64,000 nt of DNA. It comes from an uncultured Bacteroidia bacterium. GTDB taxonomy: Bacteria; Bacteroidota; Bacteroidia; NS11-12g; UBA9320. The translations under genes were made by a program, and so were the position numbers. Under the pieces are notes generated by a model. That model was given only the letters and a program-made list of their open reading frames with translations. It searched no databases and was not told the DNA's origin. Shown piece after piece: positions 1 to 8,076 of the stretch (within the stretch, counting starts at the first letter, position 1; each line of letters opens with the position of its first letter). The DNA lies in assembly GCA_905478335.1 (NCBI GenBank), contig CAJQIC010000019.1, positions 1-64,000 of the forward strand, read 5' to 3'.

Positions 1-124
1 GAAAAAGACCAAAATCAGGACACTTAAGGCTCGTAAAAAACAGTATCAGAAATTTAAACTAAATTAGCATGAACTCTCTCTTAGTTTTTCACTCAAAAAG
101 TTCAACTTTCGCTGAAGACGTACA

Positions 125-478
125 ATGCATGCGCCGATCAGTTTTGCAACTGATGGTATACTTGGGACTATAGACAATCCTTTAGAAGTTGATTTGGGTA
201 ATGTAAGTGTTGAAGAACAGTCGTTCAACACAAATCAAATGTCTTGCTTCCAGAATCCATTTGATGAATTATTTACAGTTACGATCAATGCAAACGGCGC
301 GAATTCAAATATTTGGTTAACGGATTTAACAGGACGTAAAGTGCAACAGATTTACACTGGAGTACTGCCGGCATCGAGTAAGTTTACCATCCAGACTGAA
401 GATTTAGCCAGTGGTCTATATTTCTGCGTGGCGCTTATAGACGGTGTTAAAATGACTCAAAAAATAGTAAAAGAATAG
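125..478 (+). CDS. Orphan T9SS C-terminal sorting domain (possible gene remnant)
   Basis: The 117-residue product is almost entirely a type A T9SS sorting domain. It has the typical NPFDELFTV start at about residues 44-52, a D-LTGRKV segment, an LASGLYFC strand and the terminal KIVKE. Such domains normally sit at the end of large secreted proteins. Here there is no signal peptide and no passenger. The same frame upstream is closed by stops at about 65-67 and 110-112, so it is probably the tail of a decayed gene whose body lies before the window or is lost. The ATG at 125 is only the first available start. A hairpin terminator follows the stop. Confidence 0.5.
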   Translation: MHAPISFATDGILGTIDNPLEVDLGNVSVEEQSFNTNQMSCFQNPFDELFTVTINANGANSNIWLTDLTGRKVQQIYTGVLPASSKFTIQTEDLASGLYFCVALIDGVKMTQKIVKE

Positions 479-487
479 ATTGTAATT

Positions 488-520
488 CCTCTCAGTATGA
501 ATTGCTGGGAGGTTTCTTTT
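488..520 (+). terminator. Rho-independent terminator
   Basis: An 8-bp stem (488-495 with 505-512, one G-T pair) with a 9-base loop is followed by TTTCTTTT. It lies 10 bases after the stop of the orphan sorting-domain gene and just before the convergent stop of the CDF transporter. Confidence 0.7.
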
Positions 521-1409
521 ATGAAGGGTCAAAACAATCTTCATCCACAAGTTCAACTTCAATAGTTACGTGCTCAAAACCATACTTTTTGACTATAGAC
601 TTTAATTCTTCTTTCACCTTGGCCAATACCTGAAGTGATTCGATAGATTTTAGTTTTACATGTGTAGAAAACACATGGTGCTCGCCTTCTAGCGACCATA
701 CATGGGTGTGATGTACGTTTTCGACAAACTCAAGTTTGAGCAGGTCTTGTTCAATTTCAGTTACATCAATATCTAAAGGAGTGCCTTGCAAAAAGAGAAA
801 CGTGGTTTCTTTTAAACGCTTAAATACATTCCAAACGATGTAAAGAGTAATCAGTAAAGATAGCGCAGGGTCTAAATAGGGTATGTGTTTGAAATGCAAC
901 ACGACCCCAACAATTAGAATAGCCACCCAACCCAGCACATCTTCCACTAGGTGCCACGAAATCACTTTTTCGTTCATGGTTTTACCACTACTCAACCGCC
1001 ACGCTGCATAACCATTTACGGCTATACCAACTAAAGCGAACAGGACCATTCCTTCTGCATTCGATTCTTCTGGGTTTTGCAGCCGCCCTATGGCTTCATA
1101 AACGATAAAAACAGAACTCGCAAGAATGACAACAGAGTTAATGGCTGCTCCAAGTAAAGAGAATCTAGCGTAGCCAAAAGAGTATTTCTTGTCTGGTTTC
1201 TGTTTCGATTTTTTATCTAAATACCACGATAACCCCAAAGACATGCTGTCTCCCATGTCGTGCACGGCGTCGGAAATAATGGCGATACTGTTTACGTACA
1301 ACCCTGCGAATACCTCCAAAATGGTAAAACCCAGATTCAGAAAAAAGGCAACCTTTATGTTATTGTTCGAATGATTGTGATGCTTTCCCACAGAGATGAA
1401 TATCTCCAC
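519..1409 (-). CDS. Cation diffusion facilitator transporter (zinc/cobalt/cadmium type)
   Basis: This is an inner-membrane cation/proton antiporter of the CzcD/ZitB type, which exports Zn2+ and related ions. The 296 residues give six membrane segments. The metal-site pairs are visible in helix 2 (D47, H50, D54 in SDAVHDMGD) and helix 5 (H153 and D157 in HLVED). A cytoplasmic histidine-containing C-terminal domain (HHTHVWSLEGEHHVF) completes the family pattern. The longest frame starts with GTG at 1409. A second GTG at 1391 gives an N-terminus beginning GKHHNHSNNNIKVAFFLN, which matches the usual His-rich start of this family, so the real start may be 1391. It stands alone, convergent with the gene before it. 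Confidence 0.9.
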   Translation of the reverse strand: MEIFISVGKHHNHSNNNIKVAFFLNLGFTILEVFAGLYVNSIAIISDAVHDMGDSMSLGLSWYLDKKSKQKPDKKYSFGYARFSLLGAAINSVVILASSVFIVYEAIGRLQNPEESNAEGMVLFALVGIAVNGYAAWRLSSGKTMNEKVISWHLVEDVLGWVAILIVGVVLHFKHIPYLDPALSLLITLYIVWNVFKRLKETTFLFLQGTPLDIDVTEIEQDLLKLEFVENVHHTHVWSLEGEHHVFSTHVKLKSIESLQVLAKVKEELKSIVKKYGFEHVTIEVELVDEDCFDPS

Positions 1410-1599
1410 GAGTATAAATAATTATCGTTAGTCAGGGGCAAACAGAGTAAATCTCCAGTAATCTTTTCTCGCTAAAAAATATTTATACAACTGACTGTCA
1501 GCTAATTAAGAAAACTATTCAATATTTCGTGCAACCATGAACAACCATAGAAGACTAACAATGTGAAAGAAACAAATACAAATACTTAAAAACACTTTT

Positions 1600-3507
1600 A
1601 TGAAGAAATCAATCACACAGCGTTTAGGAATACTAGGTAAACCTATTCTGCTTTTATTAATGGCGGCCTTGTTTTGGCCAGCACAAGCATCTGCAACACA
1701 TTGCATTGATACCTTAGATTTTGAATTTACAATTGACAACAATACACGAATTGTAAAATTTGAATCTATTGTGTCAAGCGACGCAAAAGCGTTAAAATGG
1801 GATTTTGGAGATGGGTCAACCTCAAGTGCAGCAAACGTAAAACATAAGTTTGACTCTGCGGGTTACCAGAAAGTGTGCTTAACAGCGTATGGATACGACA
1901 GCATAAATAAAACACGATGTTCTACAACTGTTTGTAAACGATTCAAAATCATTGATTGCAACCAATTAAAAGCAGATTTTAGCATTACTACGAGCGACTT
2001 GTCCGCAAAGTTTGAAGCAAAATCAAACAGCAAAACGGTGGTTTACGGTTGGACTTTTGGCGATAAAAGCACTGCAAGAGGACAGGCTGTAAAGCACACC
2101 TATGATAAGGAAGGCGGTTACAAAGTATGTTTAATTGCAAAAGACACGGTAACAGGATGTATAACACGTGTTTGTAAAGGTGTTAAGGTAGTAGACGCTT
2201 GTAATTTAAAAGTTGATTTTGAATGGAAGGCCGAAGGTCTATCCATAAAAGCAGTTGGGAAATCCAATTCTAAAAACGCGGTATACGGTTGGACTTTAGG
2301 AGACGGAAATTCTGAACGCGGAGATGAAGTAAAACACACTTATGCAAAAGAAGGCAAGTACACCATTTGTTTTGTAGCAAAAGACACCGTTACCGGTTGT
2401 GTTGCACGCAAATGTGTTGACATCAAAGTTGAAAAACCATGTCGACTTAAGGCTTACTTTGAATTTGCACAAGATGGAAACGACTTTAAATTTAGAGCAA
2501 AAGCATCTGATACAAGTGCCCGTTTTATTTGGAATTTTGGTGACGGTCAAACAGCGACAGGAGCCACTACGAAGCATTCATATAAAAAACCAGGCGTATA
2601 TGAGGTGTGTGTTACGGTGTATTCAAAGAACGCCACAGCTACAAATGCTGGATGTCGCGTTAAAGTATGTAAAAAGGTAGTGGTGAAACGCGACTGTGAC
2701 TTAAAAGCAGACTTTAAATACAAAACAGACGGACAGAAAATTGCGGTAAAGGGTGAGTCAAATGAATCAGGTGTATTGTACTTCTGGTCATGGGGTGATG
2801 GAACTTCAAGCACTGGCCAAACAGCTAAACACAAATACAAAAAAGAAGGTGTTTATGAAGTTTGCCTGATTGTATTCAACCCAAAAACAAAGTGCAAAGT
2901 TTGTGTGTGCAAGCGTGTAAAAATTGAAAAGCCTTGTAAGCTAAGAGCGAAAATGAAGTACACGATTAGCGATAATAAGGTGAAATTTAAAGCACGAAGC
3001 AATAGCAAAAACGTTGTTTACGGTTGGAGCTTTGGCGATGGAGACTACCAAAGAGGAAATCCGGTAAGACACGCATATAATAAACCTGGTGTTTATAAAG
3101 TTACCCTAACAGCTAAAGATACAGTTACGGGTTGTGTTGTGACCATCAGCAAACGATTGATTATTAATCCAAATGCACGAAAAAAGACGGCGATTATCCC
3201 AGGTGCTGGTCAAACGCAGTCGGCTGCAACTGCACAGACAATGAACGTTCAAGACCTTGAAACACCGGATGCAGATTGGTCTGCCATGGCATATCCAGTT
3301 CCTTCGAATAGCCAAGTTGACTTTACAGCAGATAAAAACCTAACAAGCGTTAAGGTATTTACGGCAGGAGGATCTGAGGTCCTTTCTGGTGATTTGACAA
3401 CAAATGAAAACCTTGATATAACTACACTACCTACAGGCTACTATTTTGCCCATTTAACTGCGGCAGATGGTAGCGTGAAAATTGTCAAATTCGTCAAAAG
3501 CGAATAA
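1600..3507 (+). CDS. Secreted protein with six cysteine-rich PKD repeats and T9SS sorting domain
   Basis: A signal peptide covers about residues 1-32 (ends ASA-T). Six PKD domains of about 80 residues follow (roughly 35-122, 123-200, 201-280, 281-365, 366-447, 448-527), each with the W-x-F/W/L-GD core motif. A short linker and a T9SS type A sorting domain (about 560-635, ending KIVKFVKSE) complete the protein. Each of the first five repeats carries four cysteines in the same places: one at the start, one in the YxVC strand, then GC/RC/KC and VC near the end. Repeat 6 has kept only two. The pattern suggests disulfide-stabilised extracellular domains. No enzymatic domain is present, so an adhesive or structural surface role is likely. 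A strong terminator follows. Confidence 0.85.
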   Translation: MKKSITQRLGILGKPILLLLMAALFWPAQASATHCIDTLDFEFTIDNNTRIVKFESIVSSDAKALKWDFGDGSTSSAANVKHKFDSAGYQKVCLTAYGYDSINKTRCSTTVCKRFKIIDCNQLKADFSITTSDLSAKFEAKSNSKTVVYGWTFGDKSTARGQAVKHTYDKEGGYKVCLIAKDTVTGCITRVCKGVKVVDACNLKVDFEWKAEGLSIKAVGKSNSKNAVYGWTLGDGNSERGDEVKHTYAKEGKYTICFVAKDTVTGCVARKCVDIKVEKPCRLKAYFEFAQDGNDFKFRAKASDTSARFIWNFGDGQTATGATTKHSYKKPGVYEVCVTVYSKNATATNAGCRVKVCKKVVVKRDCDLKADFKYKTDGQKIAVKGESNESGVLYFWSWGDGTSSTGQTAKHKYKKEGVYEVCLIVFNPKTKCKVCVCKRVKIEKPCKLRAKMKYTISDNKVKFKARSNSKNVVYGWSFGDGDYQRGNPVRHAYNKPGVYKVTLTAKDTVTGCVVTISKRLIINPNARKKTAIIPGAGQTQSAATAQTMNVQDLETPDADWSAMAYPVPSNSQVDFTADKNLTSVKVFTAGGSEVLSGDLTTNENLDITTLPTGYYFAHLTAADGSVKIVKFVKSE

Positions 3508-3530
3508 GACCATTTACTTTTCTTGAGAAA

Positions 3531-3557
3531 AGCCCCCAGAATTTCTGGGGGCTTTTT
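3531..3557 (+). terminator. Strong Rho-independent terminator
   Basis: A perfect 11-base inverted repeat (3531-3541 and 3543-3553, core GCCCCC/GGGGGC) is followed by five T. It sits 24 bases after the stop of the PKD protein gene. An A-run on the left side means it could also work in the opposite direction. Confidence 0.9.
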
Positions 3558-3740
3558 CTGTTAAAAACAATTAAGTGTGTTGCGCGAAAAGCGAACGCTC
3601 AATGCAAGCATGATTAATATGGATATAATTCTTTTCAACCTAAAGAAGATATACCAAGCCAGCCAACCTATGGAAATCATTAAATCATCAGATTACTGGT
3701 AAGATATCTCAAACCCGTATTGGTGTCGTTATATTTGAGC

Positions 3741-4868
3741 ATGTCTAAAACAGTTTTAAGATCAACACTTAGCACCATGCTCGTGCTTTTTTTGTTCGTT
3801 GTTGGATGTAAAGACGATGACGGCGTTATTGATAACTCTGACGGAGGCGATGACAATACAAGTTCACTATACTTTCCGCCCACTTCTGGCGATACATGGC
3901 AAACAAGCACCCCAGAATCTCTAGGGTGGGATACAAACAAGATTGACGCGTTATACAACTTTCTAGATGACGGCAGTACACGTGCTTTTCTAGTTTTGAA
4001 AGACGGCAAAATTGTGCTGGAGCATTATGCAGGCAAGGACATTTTAAACATTAGCGATTTTACCAAAAACTCCAAATGGTATTGGGCTTCGGCTGGAAAG
4101 ACGCTTACTGTCTTTTTGGTAGGTCAAGCTATTGCAGACGGATATTTAAACCTGAGCGACAAATCGTCTAAACATATGGGCAACTGGACGATGCTTACAA
4201 AAGAGCAAGAGGACAAAATAACGGTAAGACACCAGCTGACCATGACAAGCGGGTTAGATGATAGCGGCAACTCAGACTGTACCGACCAAACCTGCCTAAC
4301 CTATAAGGCGAACCCAGTTGAGCGCTGGGCATACCATAACGCCCCTTACACACTACTTGATAGTGTCATTCAAGGCGCAACGCAACAAGTCTTTGATGAC
4401 TATTTTAACACAACGCTTAGAGACCCAATAGGTATGGATGGAGATTGGACGTACCTAGATTATAACCATGTTTATTTAAGCACAGCAAGGTCGATGGCAC
4501 GCTTTGGTCTGTTGGTTCTTAACGACGGAAAATGAAATGAAACGGTTATGCTCGATGACGCTCAATACCTAAAAGACATGGTGAATACCTCGCAAGACAT
4601 CAATAAATCATACGGTTATTTGTGGTGGCTTAATGGCAAATCATCGCACATGCTTCCTGGTTTGCAATTAGAAATAAGGAAACCATTATCCGAGAACGCC
4701 CCTTCCGATATGGTGTCAGGATTAGGCAAAAATGGCCAGTTCTTAAACGTAGTGCCTAGCCAAAACTTAGTAGTAATTCGAATGGTGGACAACCCGGATA
4801 ATGCGTTAGTACCAGCTAAGTTTTTAGACGAAATGTGGGAGAAGTTAAACATGGTTATTGAACCGTAA
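3741..4868 (+). pseudogene. Serine hydrolase (class C beta-lactamase/esterase fold) lipoprotein with one in-frame TGA
   Basis: The reading frame runs from ATG 3741 to 4868 and is broken only by TGA at 4533-4535; both halves are in the same frame. The N-terminus is a lipoprotein signal (FLFVVGC, Cys23). The catalytic SxxK motif is visible as SAGK and the second motif as YHN. The C-terminal half has the YGYLWWLNG segment and the GLGKNGQ segment that stands where the third motif is expected. Homologues usually have a Trp just after the Gly-Lys/Asn at the break (GxWxG-type segment), so TGG to TGA is the simplest explanation. The TTG at 3720 could extend the frame, but the lipoprotein signal favours 3741. 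It could be a real pseudogene, a sequencing error or a read-through gene. Confidence 0.75.
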
Positions 4869-4890
4869 AACAAGGTTTACGTCAAAAGAC

Positions 4891-4898
4891 TAGATTTG
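4891..4898 (+). promoter_or_regulatory. Putative -7 promoter box
   Basis: TAGATTTG matches the Bacteroidota TAnnTTTG consensus and lies 8 bases before the ATG of the membrane protein gene at 4907. No convincing TTG is seen at -33. If used, it gives a leader of only a few bases. Confidence 0.35.
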
Positions 4899-4906
4899 CG
4901 CCAATA

Positions 4907-5611
4907 ATGGACCCAATCCTTAACCCAACGGTATTTGTAGGCAATTTTGAGTGGAGAGAACCTGTTACCACCCTGACGGACTTTTTAGTTGCAATCGTGT
5001 GCTGGACAGGATATTATTTCTTTTCGAAAGAAAGGGGGAATACCTCAACAAGCTATCCATGGTTTAAAAAGTACTTCTTGATTTTTGCTATTGGCATGAC
5101 CAGCGCGGCGTGGTTAGGACACGGCTTACAAGCCTATGTGTCACCAACATTTAAAATTATTGGTTGGGCATGCGGGGCAACAGGTTTAATGTTTTTACAG
5201 GTAGGAAGTTTGCGCTTAATTGAAAAAAAGCTATCACATAGAGCAAAAACATTGTTGCCAAAGTGGTTTAACCTACAATGGATATTGGCCGTTAGTCTTA
5301 TGTTTTACTTCCTTTCACAAGGAATTGAAACGGCTTTTAAAGTTACCCAAATCAACTCTGTTGTAGCGCTATGGGGTTTTGTACTTCCAATGCATTTGTA
5401 TGGTTACTATAAATTAGAAAACAAAGCGAGTAAAATTGTAATCATCGCTTTGCTATATAGTGTGATTCCGGGTGTGGTGTACAGCACTCAACTAAGTATT
5501 TCCAATTGGTTTAACTACCACGATATAAGTCACGTGCTCATGGCCATATTTATGACTCTGATGTTTTTAGGCTTGTATCAGTTAACCAAACGAACTAATA
5601 CGTATGAATGA
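4907..5611 (+). CDS. Seven-helix membrane protein with CREST-like histidines
   Basis: I do not recognise a named family with certainty. The 234 residues form about seven hydrophobic helices (roughly 21-40, 55-72, 83-103, 124-141, 151-168, 176-194, 208-226) with no signal peptide. S66 lies near the second helix, H72 just after it, and an H-x3-H pair (H205 and H209, in YHDISH) opens the last helix. This arrangement resembles the CREST membrane hydrolases (alkaline ceramidases, PAQR proteins), which bind zinc with three histidines. That assignment is inference. The next gene is a fatty acid hydroxylase/sterol desaturase on the same strand 61 bases downstream, so a lipid-related role is plausible. 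Confidence 0.6.
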   Translation: MDPILNPTVFVGNFEWREPVTTLTDFLVAIVCWTGYYFFSKERGNTSTSYPWFKKYFLIFAIGMTSAAWLGHGLQAYVSPTFKIIGWACGATGLMFLQVGSLRLIEKKLSHRAKTLLPKWFNLQWILAVSLMFYFLSQGIETAFKVTQINSVVALWGFVLPMHLYGYYKLENKASKIVIIALLYSVIPGVVYSTQLSISNWFNYHDISHVLMAIFMTLMFLGLYQLTKRTNTYE

Positions 5612-5648
5612 TTGTTATCATGTGACACAATTTAAGGGGGCTATTTTG

Positions 5649-5656
5649 TAGCTTTG
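5649..5656 (+). promoter_or_regulatory. Putative -7 promoter box
   Basis: TAGCTTTG followed by CAC matches the Bacteroidota -7 consensus. It lies 16 bases before the ATG at 5673. The -33 element is weak. Confidence 0.4.
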
Positions 5657-5672
5657 CACAAAGTTAAGAAAA

Positions 5673-6953
5673 ATGACAGCTAAAGGTTGGATCATCTTAT
5701 TATCGGTTTTGGCAATCTTGATGATTATTGAGAAGATTGTTGCCATTCGAAAAAATGTAAACACCTATTCTTTTGCAGATTTCATGGCGAATTTAACCTG
5801 TGGAATATTGGAAAGAGTTTTTGCTTTTTTCTGGCTCTATGTCTTTTATGTTGCCTCCATGTGGGTGTTCGAAAACGTGACATTTTGGGAAATACCTAAA
5901 AACCCGGCAACTTGGATTCTTGCTTTATTTGCAACGGATTTTTTAGCATACTGGCACCACAGATTAAGTCATGAGATTAACTTTTTATGGGCTGCACATA
6001 TCGTACACCATCAAAGTGAAGACATCAACATATCTACGGTATTTCGGGTGTCTTTCTTTGCAGTGATTAACAGATCGTTTTTCTTTATTTGGCTTCCTGT
6101 AATCGGCTTTCATCCGGATTTTGCTGCAACGGCAATCCTATTCGTAGGCGCATTTCAATTTGTTACACACAGTCGTGTGGTAGGAAAACTAGGGTTCTTA
6201 GAAAAAATATTTTCTACACCATCTAACCACCGTGTACACCATGCAAGAAACGAAAAGTATATCGACCATAACTATGGCCACGTGTTTATGGTTTGGGATA
6301 AGATGTTTGGCACCTATACGCCAGAGGAGGAGGAACCAGATTATGGAATTACAACTGGTTTTGAAAGCGAGAATGCATACAATTCAAACTTTTTCTATTG
6401 GAAAGATTTATTTAAACGTGCGAGCATGGCGTCTAGCTTCAAAGACAAAATCAAATTGTTTTTCGCTAAACCGGAATGGACGCCTGAAGATGTGGGTTAC
6501 CTCCCACCACAATTTAAAACAGACGAAGAAGGAAATCGCTTAACGCATAGTACACCAATATCAAAGCCATTTGGTTTGTATCTTTTGATAAACACCCTCA
6601 TTACTTTGGCGCTGTTTATCTCTCTTTTTGTAATAATTGACGATCCAAAGCGCTCGTTGTTCAAAGATTTAATAGAAAACAAGCAATTACTCGTTCTTGT
6701 ACTCACCATCTTATTTTCAGTGTTTGTTCATGGTAGACTTTTAGACAACAAAACCGGAGGTAAGATTCTAGACACTTTCCGATTAATTATTCTGGCTGTG
6801 GCCTTACCCTTTATTTTTAGTGGCACGGAAATAACCACATGGATTAAGCCTGTTGCCTGGTCTTTTTCTGCTATTATGGTAGTCTGGTTGTGGTTAAGCA
6901 ACAAAACGCATCTAACCCAACAATTAGGGAAGCTTAAAACCCAAGGAGTCTAG
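5673..6953 (+). CDS. Sterol desaturase / fatty acid hydroxylase family protein
   Basis: This is an integral-membrane di-iron oxygenase. The three histidine clusters of the superfamily are present: HHRLSH (95-100), H109 with HH at 112-113, and HRVHH followed by DHNYGH around residues 184-203. They coordinate the iron pair that hydroxylates or desaturates lipids. The N-terminal part holds several membrane helices. A C-terminal extension (about 300-426) with four further helices is typical of bacterial members annotated as sterol desaturases. The substrate cannot be told from sequence; sphingolipid-like or sulfonolipid chains, ornithine lipids or carotenoids are options in Bacteroidota. Its 3' end overlaps the convergent cyclophilin gene by 30 bases. 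Confidence 0.88.
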   Translation: MTAKGWIILLSVLAILMIIEKIVAIRKNVNTYSFADFMANLTCGILERVFAFFWLYVFYVASMWVFENVTFWEIPKNPATWILALFATDFLAYWHHRLSHEINFLWAAHIVHHQSEDINISTVFRVSFFAVINRSFFFIWLPVIGFHPDFAATAILFVGAFQFVTHSRVVGKLGFLEKIFSTPSNHRVHHARNEKYIDHNYGHVFMVWDKMFGTYTPEEEEPDYGITTGFESENAYNSNFFYWKDLFKRASMASSFKDKIKLFFAKPEWTPEDVGYLPPQFKTDEEGNRLTHSTPISKPFGLYLLINTLITLALFISLFVIIDDPKRSLFKDLIENKQLLVLVLTILFSVFVHGRLLDNKTGGKILDTFRLIILAVALPFIFSGTEITTWIKPVAWSFSAIMVVWLWLSNKTHLTQQLGKLKTQGV

Positions 6954-7535
6954 CAACGCATTTTCTGAATAATACTGTATCGATACATCAAGCGGTATGG
7001 TTTCATCAGGCTGGTCTAAGGTGTTCGTTTTTTCCTTCTCTATCGCTTCTAAAACGTCTCCTCCTTTAATGAGCATACCAAAAACCATGTAGTTGCTGTC
7101 TAATTGTGGTAATCCTTGCTCTTTGCAAACAATGTAAAACTGACAAGCGTTCGACTGCTTGCCTGGATTGTCGTCGCGTCCCATGCCAAGCGCACCATAA
7201 GTATGGCCGATACTATCGTGGAATTCTGGATCCAACAAGAAAGGTGAGTTTTCAAAATACTGTACAGAGTCTGGACATCCGCCTTGCACCACAAAGTTTC
7301 TGACCACACGATTAAAAGTAAATTGGTTATAGTGTTTGGCCTTTGCCAGCTCAATAAACTTCTCTTTGTGCACAGGTGTTTCATTATACAGCCAGAAGTG
7401 CATAGCACCAAGACGTGTCGACACTACACCTATAGGATAGGTGGTTTCGTTTGTAACATCTGGGTTCTCTGTGTCTTTACACGCAGTTAGACCAACCATA
7501 AGGGAGCAAAGAAGGTATACTAGATATCGTTCCAT
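6924..7535 (-). CDS. Cyclophilin-type peptidyl-prolyl isomerase lipoprotein
   Basis: A lipoprotein signal (ending VGLTAC) is followed by a cyclophilin fold with FTFNRVVRNFVVQGG, the ALGMGRDDNPGKQSNACQFYIV core and YMVFGMLIKGGDVLE. It catalyses cis-trans isomerisation of prolyl bonds and probably acts as a periplasm-facing folding helper. The frame could extend to 7556, but the ATG at 7535 gives a proper signal peptide (MERYLVYLLCSLMVG). In the core, the usual MAN-GPNTNGSQF is changed to MGRDDNPGKQSNACQF, as in other divergent Bacteroidota members. A second cyclophilin lipoprotein occurs at 14979-15662. It is divergent from the phosphatase gene at 7600. Confidence 0.85.
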   Translation of the reverse strand: MERYLVYLLCSLMVGLTACKDTENPDVTNETTYPIGVVSTRLGAMHFWLYNETPVHKEKFIELAKAKHYNQFTFNRVVRNFVVQGGCPDSVQYFENSPFLLDPEFHDSIGHTYGALGMGRDDNPGKQSNACQFYIVCKEQGLPQLDSNYMVFGMLIKGGDVLEAIEKEKTNTLDQPDETIPLDVSIQYYSENALLDSLGFKLP

Positions 7536-7583
7536 AAACACAAAGATTAACAACAATTTCAGGAATCAAAATAGGATTTGGTG

Positions 7584-7591
7584 TATACTTG
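7584..7591 (+). promoter_or_regulatory. Putative -7 promoter box, TATACTTG variant
   Basis: TATACTTG inside TGGTGTATACTTG lies 8 bases before the ATG at 7600. The same 13 bases recur before the glycosylase gene (50511-50523), and the 8-base core recurs before 55747. Confidence 0.35.
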
Positions 7592-7599
7592 GAAACAAT

Positions 7600-8076
7600 A
7601 TGGAGAAAACGCATATTCTTTTTGTTTGTCTTGGTAATATCTGCCGCTCACCTATGGCAGAAGGGTTGTTTCTGCATCTCATCAATAAAAAGGGCATTGC
7701 TTCAAAGTTCGAAGTGGATTCTGCTGGAACGGCTGGGTACCATATAGGCTCTATGCCCGATGAACGCATGATTGACACGGCTGCTGGGCATAAAGTTTCT
7801 TTACCTAGCTTGGCCAGACAATTCGTTCAGGTAGATTTTGCAGATTTTGATTTTATCATTGCCATGGATGAAAGTAATGTAGAAAACATTGAAAAGCTAC
7901 GACCGCAAACCAACACCCGGGCTCGTGTGTTAAAAATGCGAGATTTCGACGAATTGGACAAAGGCGGCAATGTGCCAGACCCATATTTTGGAGGTTTGCA
8001 AGGTTTTGAAAACGTTTACGAAATTCTATTGAACTGCAACACGCGTTTTATCGACTATCTAGAAAAAACTACATGA
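7600..8076 (+). CDS. Low-molecular-weight protein-tyrosine phosphatase
   Basis: The 158-residue product has the phosphatase P-loop CLGNICRS (nucleophile C10, R16) at the extreme N-terminus and the general acid D127 in DPYFGG, as in all LMW-PTPs. It removes phosphate from tyrosine residues in the cytoplasm; in bacteria these enzymes often counteract BY-kinases of exopolysaccharide systems. The open frame extends upstream to 7441 but would add an unrelated basic stretch, so ATG 7600 is chosen. Its stop overlaps the start of the PIG-L deacetylase (ATGA, 8073-8076), so the two are translationally coupled. Confidence 0.92.
   Translation: MEKTHILFVCLGNICRSPMAEGLFLHLINKKGIASKFEVDSAGTAGYHIGSMPDERMIDTAAGHKVSLPSLARQFVQVDFADFDFIIAMDESNVENIEKLRPQTNTRARVLKMRDFDELDKGGNVPDPYFGGLQGFENVYEILLNCNTRFIDYLEKTT

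Noticed and set aside
1410-1599. Regulatory RNA or small gene in the gap before the PKD protein
   Set aside because: No stable hairpin, reading frame or consensus promoter could be supported by eye; the gap is under 200 bases.
4533-4535. TGA read as Trp or selenocysteine (recoded genetic code)
   Set aside because: Many other genes in the window end with TGA at conserved C-termini (for example 5609-5611 and 8074-8076), and no selenocysteine-type hairpin was evident after the codon.
7441-7599. N-terminal extension of the LMW phosphatase
   Set aside because: The extra 53 residues are basic and unrelated to the family, which always starts a few residues before the CxxxxxR loop; the region is antisense to the cyclophilin gene.
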